Of a stretch of DNA of 64,000 nucleotides, positions 35,961 through 42,909 are shown piece after piece. The DNA comes from Polymorphobacter fuscus (lineage in GTDB: Bacteria; Pseudomonadota; Alphaproteobacteria; Sphingomonadales; Sphingomonadaceae). A program made the position numbers and the translations under genes. Each line of letters opens with the position of its first letter. Position 1 is the stretch's first letter. Under the pieces are notes generated by a model. It saw only the letters and a list, made by a program, of their open reading frames with translations. It was not told where the DNA came from and made no database searches. The DNA lies in the NCBI RefSeq assembly GCF_011927825.1, contig NZ_JAATJI010000001.1:1798001-1862000 (forward strand), given 5' to 3'.

Positions 35961-38044
35961 GCGCCGCTCCCGCCCCCGACATGGCCGCCAAGGCCTGGTT
36001 CGCCGCCAATGATGCCTGGCTGGCGGCGATGATGGCGCAGCTGCGTCACCGCCTCAACCTCGCTGCCCCGCCGCCGCCCGCTGCCGGACCCGCCGACATG
36101 CCTGCCCCGCCGCCGCGCCGTGGGCTGTTCGGCCTGTGGGGCAGCGATGCCGACGCCGCCGAACCCACGATGCTGCTGCCGCCGCCCGGCCCGGTTTCCG
36201 CCGCGATCGAGGAAAAGCGCCTCGCCGATGCGGTGGCCGAGGCAGAGGCGCACGACCCGCCGCCGGCGCTGGTGGCGCTGGGCCAGCGTTTCCAGCTGAC
36301 TCCGTTCGAGCGCGACATCCTCGCCCTGTGCGTTGCCGCCGAACTCGACCCCGGCATCGCCGCCGCGCTTCCCGGCGGCCGGCCGAGCTTTGCCATTGCC
36401 CTGGCGGTGTTGCCCGACGGCGCCTGGGAAGCGCTGGCACCCGACCGCCCGCTGCGCCATTGGCAACTCGTCGCGGTCGATCGCGGCGAGGGCCGGTCGC
36501 TCGCCGCCAGCCCGCTGCGCATCGACGAGCGCATCCTCAACCATGCCAAGGGATTGCAACACCGCGACGCCCGGCTGGCGCCGCTGCTGCGCCCGCTGGC
36601 GCCGGCACCCGACCATCTGCCCGGATCGCAATGGGCCGGCGCGGGCGCCGTTGCGACGGCGCTCGGAGCCGATGCGCCCGGCCTCGCCGTGCTGCGCGGC
36701 AGCGACCTTGCCAGCAAGCACGATGTCGCCGCCGCCGCCGCCGCGGCCCATGGCCTGTCGCTGTACAGCCTTGCCGCCGACGACCTGCCGGCGGCACCCG
36801 AGGAGATCGAGCTACTCGCCCGACTGTGGCACCGCGAGGCGCTGCTGGCGCCGCTGGCGCTGTTCATCGACGCCCAGGGCCCCGTCGTCGACGGGGCCGC
36901 CGCCCGGGCGGTGCGCTTTGCCGCCCGCAGCGGCGGCCCGTTGCTGCTGGCCAGCCGCGCCGCCGTGCCACTGGGATTCGATCCGCTGGCGGATGTCGAG
37001 GTGCAGCGCCCGACAGCCGCCGAGCAGGTGGCGCTGTGGCAGGACGCGCTGGCCGACACCGACGATGCCATCGCCCGCCCGCTTGCCGGCCGCTTCGATC
37101 TCGACCGGCGCACCATTGCCGACGCCGGCCGCGCGGCGCTGTCGGGGGCGCCCGAAACGCCGCTGCACGACCGGCTGATGGCGGCGACGCGCGACCGCAC
37201 CCGGCCGCGCCTCGACCGGCTTGCCGATCGGGTCGCCGTCAAGGCGGGCCTTGCCGACATCGTTCTGCCGCCGGCGCCGGCGGCGCAGCTGGCGCAGCTG
37301 GTGGCGCAGGTCGAAAACCGCGTCACCGTGCTGGGCGACTGGGGGTTCGGCGACCGCATGAACCGCGGCATGGGCGTCAGCGCGCTGTTCGTCGGCGACA
37401 GCGGCACCGGCAAGACGATGGCGGCCGAGGCCGTCGCGCATGAACTGGGGCTCGACCTCTACCGGATCGATCTGTCCGCCGTCGTCAGCAAATATATCGG
37501 CGAAACCGAAAAGAACCTGGGCGCGCTGTTCGATGCCGCCGAAGCCGGCAGCGCCGTGCTGCTGTTCGACGAAGCCGATGCGCTGTTCGGCAAGCGCAGC
37601 GAGGTCAAGGATGCCCATGACCGCTTCGCCAATATCGAGATCGACTATCTGCTGCAGCGCATGGAGGCGTTTCGCGGCCTCGCCATCCTGACCACCAACA
37701 TGAAGGCGGCGCTCGACCCGGCGTTCACCCGGCGCCTGCGCTTCATCGTCGATTTTCCCTATCCCGGCGCCGCCGAGCGCGAGCGCATCTGGCAGCGCGC
37801 CTTCCCGCCGGCCGTGCCGCTCGACAGCATCGATGTCGCCCGCCTCGCCCGGCTCGACCTGACCGGCGCCGCGATCCAGTCGGTCGCACTCAATGCCGCC
37901 TTCGCCGCCGCCGATCGCGGCACCCCGGTGACGATGCCGCTGCTGATGGACGCCGCCCGCGCCGAATTCCGCAAGCTGGACCGCCCGGTCAACGAAGCCG
38001 ATTTCCGCACCGCCCCGCCGGTGCCCAAGGGGGTCGCGGCATGA
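35957..38044 (+). CDS. AAA+ ATPase of the injection system
   Basis: A 695-residue ATPase of the Afp15/Pvc15 type that is a marker for eCIS loci. The N-terminal 430 residues hold a degenerate ATPase-like region, and the C-terminal AAA+ module has Walker A GDSGTGKT (480-487), Walker B LLFDEADALFG (about 533-543) and an LTTNMKAALDPAFTRRLRF sensor/arginine-finger segment. It probably assists assembly or cargo loading of the particle. ATGA overlap with both neighbours shows tight coupling. Confidence 0.93.
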   Translation: MSAAPAPDMAAKAWFAANDAWLAAMMAQLRHRLNLAAPPPPAAGPADMPAPPPRRGLFGLWGSDADAAEPTMLLPPPGPVSAAIEEKRLADAVAEAEAHDPPPALVALGQRFQLTPFERDILALCVAAELDPGIAAALPGGRPSFAIALAVLPDGAWEALAPDRPLRHWQLVAVDRGEGRSLAASPLRIDERILNHAKGLQHRDARLAPLLRPLAPAPDHLPGSQWAGAGAVATALGADAPGLAVLRGSDLASKHDVAAAAAAAHGLSLYSLAADDLPAAPEEIELLARLWHREALLAPLALFIDAQGPVVDGAAARAVRFAARSGGPLLLASRAAVPLGFDPLADVEVQRPTAAEQVALWQDALADTDDAIARPLAGRFDLDRRTIADAGRAALSGAPETPLHDRLMAATRDRTRPRLDRLADRVAVKAGLADIVLPPAPAAQLAQLVAQVENRVTVLGDWGFGDRMNRGMGVSALFVGDSGTGKTMAAEAVAHELGLDLYRIDLSAVVSKYIGETEKNLGALFDAAEAGSAVLLFDEADALFGKRSEVKDAHDRFANIEIDYLLQRMEAFRGLAILTTNMKAALDPAFTRRLRFIVDFPYPGAAERERIWQRAFPPAVPLDSIDVARLARLDLTGAAIQSVALNAAFAAADRGTPVTMPLLMDAARAEFRKLDRPVNEADFRTAPPVPKGVAA

Positions 38045-38292
38045 CGGTCCGGCTGCACATCGATCGCATTGTCCTCGATGCGGGCGTGGTGGCGGTGGCC
38101 GATCTGCCGGTTTTCGAGGCGGCTTTCAGCGACGCGCTGCAGCGGCTGCTTGCCGATCCGGACTTGGCGATGCGGGGCACTCATGGGGCGATCGCCGGTC
38201 TGACCGCACCGCCCCTCCGCACGCCCGCGACCGATACGCGCGCGCTGGGCGAAGATATGGCCGCCGCCGTTTTTGGAGGGATATTCCCATGA
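38041..38292 (+). CDS. small conserved injection-system protein
   Basis: An 83-residue protein starting TVRLHIDRIVLDAG and containing an EAAFSDALQRLL helix. Small proteins with this start are found between the AAA ATPase and the cargo or tube-initiator genes in related clusters, but no function is known. It overlaps the AAA gene (ATGA) and the next gene by 4 nt. Confidence 0.7.
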   Translation: MTVRLHIDRIVLDAGVVAVADLPVFEAAFSDALQRLLADPDLAMRGTHGAIAGLTAPPLRTPATDTRALGEDMAAAVFGGIFP

Positions 38293-39362
38293 GCAAGCAC
38301 AAGACCGCGGGCGAACTGAAGCGAATGGCCCCTCCGGCCCGACGCGCCGACAAGGCGACCGGCCACGCGTGCGGCGGGTGCGGTGCCAAGACCGGAGGAG
38401 GCGGGCAATGCGCGAAATGCAGCCACGACGAAGGTGCGGGCATGGGCGCGCTGGCGGAATTCCTCGGGCACGATCTGGCCCATGTCGCGACACATTCGAA
38501 CGATCGCTCGCAGGAGCTGTCGGCGCTCGGATTCCAGCTTGGCAGGGCCGCGAACACGAACGGGCGATTGCCGCCGGTCGACACCACCCGCCAGTTGCTG
38601 GCGCACGGCCTTGCCGGGATGATGCAGCAACCTTCCGGCAGCGGCGCCATGTCGGTCAGTTCACCGTCGGACGGTGCCGAGCGTGCGGCGCGGCAGATGG
38701 GGGGCCGGGTCGCCGCCACCAAACCGGGGACGGCGACGGGCGAAACTGTGTCGGCCCAACCGTCCCGGCCATCGGCGGGCGCGCGCCAGGGCGGGCTTTC
38801 GGGCGTTTTCGGCCCGCAAGCCGGTGAAGGCCGCCCGTTGCCCGACGCGCTGCGCGCCGAAATGGAAGCAGCTTTCGGCGCCGATTTCCGGGCGGTGCGC
38901 GTCCATGACGACAGCGGTGCCGACCGGCTGAGCCGAAGCCTGGAGGCGCGTGCCTTCACCTATGGCAGCGACATTTTCTTCGCGGACGGCAGCTTTGCGC
39001 CAGAGGCCAGCAACGGCAAGGCACTGATCGCGCACGAACTGACCCACACCCTTCAACAGGCGCAAAGCGCACCTTCGATCGCACGTGACGGCGAACGCAA
39101 GACGACGCTGCAATGCGTCAACGAAAATCTGTCGAGTGCCGGGGTGGCCTCCTGGTTGCTGGCGATCGTCGGCACGACCTGCGGGCTGATCGGCGCCCTG
39201 GCCGGAAGCCCCACCGGGCCGGGCGCGGCCGGGACCGCAGCCTTTGGCGCAGCGGTGTGCATCGCCGGCGTCATCGGCTTCTCGGTCGGTGCTGTGCTTG
39301 GCATCATCACCGGCTGCTCCCGGGATCCCGATTTCCGCAGCGCCGGGGCGAATCCACGATGA
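38289..39362 (+). CDS. DUF4157 metallopeptidase-like protein, candidate injected effector
   Basis: A 357-residue multidomain protein. An N-terminal zinc ribbon (C28xxC31, C41xxC44) follows a short basic leader; a disordered Ser/Gln/Gly-rich linker runs to about residue 170; the DUF4157 domain (about 175-260) ends in KALIAHELTHTLQQ with the HExxH motif at 249-253; and residues about 285-345 are hydrophobic and Gly/Ala-rich, enough for two membrane spans, with three cysteines. DUF4157 domains are frequent at the N-terminal side of eCIS-linked toxins, so this is probably a cargo whose C-terminus acts on membranes. That role is inference. Confidence 0.82.
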   Translation: MSKHKTAGELKRMAPPARRADKATGHACGGCGAKTGGGGQCAKCSHDEGAGMGALAEFLGHDLAHVATHSNDRSQELSALGFQLGRAANTNGRLPPVDTTRQLLAHGLAGMMQQPSGSGAMSVSSPSDGAERAARQMGGRVAATKPGTATGETVSAQPSRPSAGARQGGLSGVFGPQAGEGRPLPDALRAEMEAAFGADFRAVRVHDDSGADRLSRSLEARAFTYGSDIFFADGSFAPEASNGKALIAHELTHTLQQAQSAPSIARDGERKTTLQCVNENLSSAGVASWLLAIVGTTCGLIGALAGSPTGPGAAGTAAFGAAVCIAGVIGFSVGAVLGIITGCSRDPDFRSAGANPR

Positions 39363-39380
39363 GCAGGCGGGACACATGCC

Positions 39381-39542
39381 ATGAATGCACTTTTCGCGTG
39401 GATCAGCGCCATTCTTTTGGGCGTCGTTCTTCTTGTCGCCTTGTTCTGGGGCAATTTTCAGGGTCGCACTGCTTATCTGCTGATCGGCGTGGCCTTCGTC
39501 GGATTGATCGCCGGCTTCCTGTTTTTCGTACGCTCGAAATAG
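39381..39542 (+). CDS. 53-residue two-span membrane protein
   Basis: A short frame read directly from the sequence: MNALFAWISAILLGVVLLVA, a short polar turn with NFQGRT, then a second hydrophobic span ending FLFFVRSK and TAG at 39540-39542. It follows the DUF4157 gene by 18 nt and precedes the tube-initiator gene by 49 nt. Unlike its neighbours it uses CTT, TTT and TTG codons freely. Possible roles are immunity to, or delivery partner of, the upstream protein, or a holin-like release factor. The start is supported only by a weak AGGCGGG about 12 nt upstream. Confidence 0.6.
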   Translation: MNALFAWISAILLGVVLLVALFWGNFQGRTAYLLIGVAFVGLIAGFLFFVRSK

Positions 39543-39591
39543 CCGCGAGCGGGCAGCAGACGGAACACCGACGGCAACGGGCCGCCGCCCC

Positions 39592-40245
39592 ATGACGACG
39601 GCCCCGCCCATTTCCCCCCGGCTGCTCAAGGGGGCGTTGATCGGTGTCGACCTGTTCAACCCGCTCGCCAGCATCATCGTCTTTCAATACAATCCCGACA
39701 CCATGACGCGGCGGCTGGAGCCGCGGTCGATGACGGGCGCCGATGGCGACCGCGGCGAGGCCTATCGGCTGTCGGGCGCGCCCAAGGAAACCATCACCCT
39801 TTCGGTCGAAATCGATGCTGCCGACCAGCTGGCCGACGTCAACCCCGTCGCTGTCGCCAGCGGCGTCGGCCCGTCGCTCGCCGCGCTCGAAATGCTGCTC
39901 TATCCCAAAAGCCTGGCGGTCATCGCCAACGCCGCCATTGCCGCTGTCGGCGGCATCGAGATCCTGCCGACCAGCGGCCCGATGGTGCTGTTCGTCTGGG
40001 GGCCGAGCCGGGTGCTGCCGGTGCGCGTCGGCGCCATGACGATCACCGAGGACGCCTTCGACACGCTGCTCAACCCCACCCGCGCCAAGGTCGAGCTGAC
40101 GCTCCACGTCATGAGTTACAACGACCTTGCGCTGACCTCGCCGGGCAACGCGCTGTTTACCGTCCATCAGATCACCAAGGAGGTGCTGGCCACCGCCAAC
40201 ATCTTCAACAGCGCCCAGAACCTCGGCACCGCGCTGCAGCTTTAG
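39592..40245 (+). CDS. tube-initiator / Afp7-type (CIS tube) protein
   Basis: A 217-residue protein of the Afp7/gp53-like group. It has the conserved VFQYNPDTMTRRLEPR motif (about residues 30-45), AYRLSGAPKETITLSVEIDAAD, and a C-terminal helical region. In Afp-like particles this protein joins the baseplate hub to the tube and carries a C-terminal LysM domain; here that domain is the separate next gene. Starts 49 nt after the small membrane protein. Confidence 0.88.
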   Translation: MTTAPPISPRLLKGALIGVDLFNPLASIIVFQYNPDTMTRRLEPRSMTGADGDRGEAYRLSGAPKETITLSVEIDAADQLADVNPVAVASGVGPSLAALEMLLYPKSLAVIANAAIAAVGGIEILPTSGPMVLFVWGPSRVLPVRVGAMTITEDAFDTLLNPTRAKVELTLHVMSYNDLALTSPGNALFTVHQITKEVLATANIFNSAQNLGTALQL

Positions 40246-40254
40246 GACCCCGCG

Positions 40255-40569
40255 ATGACCCCTGCCGCCAACAGCCGCTACCAGGGCATCGCCCGGACGA
40301 CGCTGACCCGCGCCGACGGCACCGAGGTCGCCTGCCTCCAGCAACGCTACCTGCCCGATCCCGATGGCTTCGCTATGCTCGCCGAACATGTCGTTGCCGA
40401 AGGCGACCGGCTCGACAATATCGCCGCGGTGCTGCTGGGCGACCCGGAACTGGCCTGGCGGATCGCCGACGCCAATCGCGCCATGCGTCCCGGCGCGCTG
40501 ACCGACGGCATCGGCAGGCGCCTGCGCATCACCCTGCCCGACGCCGTGGGGGCGCTGCCGAATGTTTGA
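40255..40569 (+). CDS. LysM-like tail protein X
   Basis: A 104-residue protein whose C-terminal half reads like a LysM/P2 gpX module: EGDRLDNIAAVLLGDPELAWRIADANR followed by RLRITLP. Such proteins link tube and hub; a peptidoglycan-binding role is not certain because tail-X LysM domains act as structural adaptors. It lies 9 nt after the Afp7-type gene and overlaps the hub gene by 8 nt. Confidence 0.85.
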   Translation: MTPAANSRYQGIARTTLTRADGTEVACLQQRYLPDPDGFAMLAEHVVAEGDRLDNIAAVLLGDPELAWRIADANRAMRPGALTDGIGRRLRITLPDAVGALPNV

Positions 40570-41689
40570 CAGCGGCTATCTGTTCCTGCTGATCGGCCCG
40601 GTGCCGGTGCCCCTGCCGGCGCCGCTGCCGGTCACCGAGGCATTGCAGAGCGTCGAGGTCGACAGCTCGCGCGATCGCAGCGGCTTCCAGCTGACCTTCA
40701 CGCTCGGCAAGGCGTCGCCGCTGCAGCTGGCGCTGCTGCCGCTCGGCTTTTTCGACCCCATCGCCACGCGCGTCATCATCGTTGTCGTCGTCAGGGGGCT
40801 GCCGCAGGTCATCATGGACGGCATCGTTACCCGGCAGGAGGTGCAGCCCGGCAACAAGCCGGGCGAGGCCACCCTCACCATCACCGGCGAGGACCTGAGC
40901 GTGCTGATGGACATCGTCGAGCTGCGCATCCCCTGGCTGGCGATGCCCGAGGCGGCGCGCATCGCCACCATCCTCGCCAAATACGCCGCCTTCGGCGTGG
41001 TGCCGATGGTCATCCCGCCGCCGGTCATTGCCGTCGACAGCCCCACCAGTCGCTTCGACACGCAGGACGGCACCGATCGCGCCTATCTGCGCCAGCTGGC
41101 AACCCAGAGCGGCTATGTCTTCCAGGTCGAACCCGGGCCGCTGCCCGGGCAGAGCATCGCCTATTTCGGGCCGGACATCCGCCTGCCCGTCGTCCAGCGC
41201 GCGCTGAGCGTCAACATGGATGCCGACACCAATGTCGAACGCATCAGCTTCAGCCTCGACGGCCTCGCCAAGAAGCAGACGATCATGTTCCTGATGGACC
41301 CGGTCACCCGCAAGATCCCGATTCCCATCCCCATCCCGCCGATCAACCCGTTGCGGCCGCCGCTGGGGCTGCGCCCGGTGGTGCCGGCGCGCGTCGGCTT
41401 TGCCCAGAACACCACCCATCTGACCGCGTCCGAAGCCGCCAAGCGCGCCTTCGGCATCATGCTGGAAAGCGCCACCCCGGTCAGCGCGTCGGGCGCGCTC
41501 GATGTCGGCGCCTATGGGGTGCCATTGCGCGCGCGGATGATGGTCGGCGTGCGCGGCGCCGGCATCACCTATGATGGCCTGTATTTCGTCGACAGCGTCA
41601 CCCACAATATCAAGCGCGGCGAATACAAGCAGAATTTCCAGCTGTCGCGCGACGGCATGGTGTCGCAAACGCCGGTGGTGGTGCCATGA
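40562..41689 (+). CDS. baseplate hub protein (phage D / Afp8 N-terminal-like)
   Basis: A 375-residue hub protein of the late-control-D/VgrG-N family. Features are ALQSVEVDSSRDRSGFQLTF at the N-terminus, GEATLTITGEDLSVLMD, the DGTDRAYLRQLATQSGYVF domain and YDGLYFVDSVTHNIKRGEYKQNFQLSRDG at the C-terminus (only short parts quoted). It forms the trimer on which the spike sits. In Afp8 hub and spike are one chain; here the spike is the separate next gene. Confidence 0.92.
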   Translation: MFDSGYLFLLIGPVPVPLPAPLPVTEALQSVEVDSSRDRSGFQLTFTLGKASPLQLALLPLGFFDPIATRVIIVVVVRGLPQVIMDGIVTRQEVQPGNKPGEATLTITGEDLSVLMDIVELRIPWLAMPEAARIATILAKYAAFGVVPMVIPPPVIAVDSPTSRFDTQDGTDRAYLRQLATQSGYVFQVEPGPLPGQSIAYFGPDIRLPVVQRALSVNMDADTNVERISFSLDGLAKKQTIMFLMDPVTRKIPIPIPIPPINPLRPPLGLRPVVPARVGFAQNTTHLTASEAAKRAFGIMLESATPVSASGALDVGAYGVPLRARMMVGVRGAGITYDGLYFVDSVTHNIKRGEYKQNFQLSRDGMVSQTPVVVP

Positions 41690-42213
41690 CCGCCGGCCCC
41701 TATTTCGGCAAGTACCGCGCCACGGTGTTCAACAACATCGATGCCGAAGGGCTGGGCCGGCTGCAGCTGATGATCCCCGATGTGCTGGGCCCGGTGCCAT
41801 CGACCTGGGCGGAGGCGTGCACGCCGCTTGCCGGCCCCACCGGCCCGCCGATGGGGGCCTATCTGGTGCCGCCGATCGGCGCCGGGGTCTGGGCCGAATT
41901 CGAACGGGGCGACCTCAACTACCCGATCTGGAGCGGTTGCCGCTGGGGCGCGCGCACCGACATTCCGCTGCCCGCGACCATGGGCCTGCCGGTATCCCCC
42001 AACATCGTCTTCCAGACCCTGGGCCAGCACGGCCTTGTCATCAGTGACATGCCGCCCACCCCCGTCACCGGCGGCGTCACCCTGCAAAGTGCCACCAAGG
42101 CGATGATCGTCGTCAATGATTCGGGCATCTACATCAACAACGGCAAGGGCGCCTCCATCACCCTTGTCGGCCCGGTCATCACCATCAACAACGGCGCACT
42201 GGTCGTCACATGA
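41686..42213 (+). CDS. baseplate spike protein (gpV/gp5-like)
   Basis: A 175-residue protein with the OB-fold spike base (YRATVFNNIDAEGLGRLQLM, IPDVLGPVPSTWAEACTP, and IGAGVWAEFERGDLNYPIWSG) followed by a short beta-helical needle (about residues 110-175) with repeating hydrophobic turns such as GVTLQSATKAMIVVNDSG. It pierces the target membrane. ATGA overlap with the hub gene. Confidence 0.93.
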   Translation: MTAGPYFGKYRATVFNNIDAEGLGRLQLMIPDVLGPVPSTWAEACTPLAGPTGPPMGAYLVPPIGAGVWAEFERGDLNYPIWSGCRWGARTDIPLPATMGLPVSPNIVFQTLGQHGLVISDMPPTPVTGGVTLQSATKAMIVVNDSGIYINNGKGASITLVGPVITINNGALVVT

Positions 42214-42223
42214 GGAGGGGCTG

Positions 42224-42547
42224 ATGCCGGGACCGCTCGTCCAGTTCGGCGCACAGGTGATGTGCAGCCACGGTGGCCAGGCGACCGCCACCGCCCCCAA
42301 CCCGCGCGTCACCCTGGGCGGCGCGCCGAGCCTGACCATTGCCGCGCCGATGGTGATCGCCGGCTGCGCCTTTCCGCCGCCGCCGGCCGCCAACGGCCCC
42401 TGCGTCACCGGGCAATGGCTGATCGGCACCACCCGCGTCACCTCGAACGGCCAACCCCTGGTGGTGCAAAGCAGCGCCTCGCTTTGCGCCCCCACCGGGA
42501 CGCCAATGCTGATCATCGCCGCGCAGCTGCGGGTGACGGCGATATGA
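42224..42547 (+). CDS. PAAR-like spike-tip protein
   Basis: A 107-residue protein with conserved Cys/His positions C14, H16, C48, C60 and C88, and the pattern VMCSHGG, VIAGCAF and CAPTGTP. Proteins of this pattern replace PAAR tips at the end of the spike in eCIS clusters and probably bind a metal ion at the sharp apex. GGAGGGG about 3 nt upstream of the ATG is the strongest ribosome-binding site in the cluster and fits a start at 42224. Confidence 0.82.
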   Translation: MPGPLVQFGAQVMCSHGGQATATAPNPRVTLGGAPSLTIAAPMVIAGCAFPPPPAANGPCVTGQWLIGTTRVTSNGQPLVVQSSASLCAPTGTPMLIIAAQLRVTAI

Positions 42548-42909
42548 TCGCCATCGATTTCCCTTTTGCTTTCGCCGCGACCGGCCGCACCGCGACCTGC
42601 GATACCGACACCCATGTCCGCCGCATGATCGAACAGCTGTTGCTGACGCGCCCCGGCGAGCGCGTCAATCGCCCGGATTTCGGCGGCGGCCTGATGCACG
42701 CGCTGTTCGGCGCCGCCAGTCCCGAAGCCGCGCTGGCGCTGGAACTGACCGCCCGCGGCGCGCTCCACCGCTATCTGGGGGACCTGATCGAAGTCGGCGC
42801 CCTCACCGCCCGCGCCGATGATGCGACGCTGGTCGTCGATGTCAGCTATGCCATCCGCCGGACCGGGGACCGCCGCGTCGCCAGCTTCCCCGTCGGGTCG
42901 CCGACATGA
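42544..42909 (+). CDS. baseplate wedge protein gp25/GpW-like
   Basis: A 121-residue lysozyme-like baseplate wedge protein. It has VRRMIEQLLLTRPGERVNRPDFGGGLMHALFG, the GPW_gp25 signature (short parts quoted: LLLTRPGERV and PDFGGGL), then VSYAIRRTGD. It connects baseplate and sheath. ATGA overlaps at both ends. Universal to contractile systems. Confidence 0.95.
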   Translation: MIAIDFPFAFAATGRTATCDTDTHVRRMIEQLLLTRPGERVNRPDFGGGLMHALFGAASPEAALALELTARGALHRYLGDLIEVGALTARADDATLVVDVSYAIRRTGDRRVASFPVGSPT

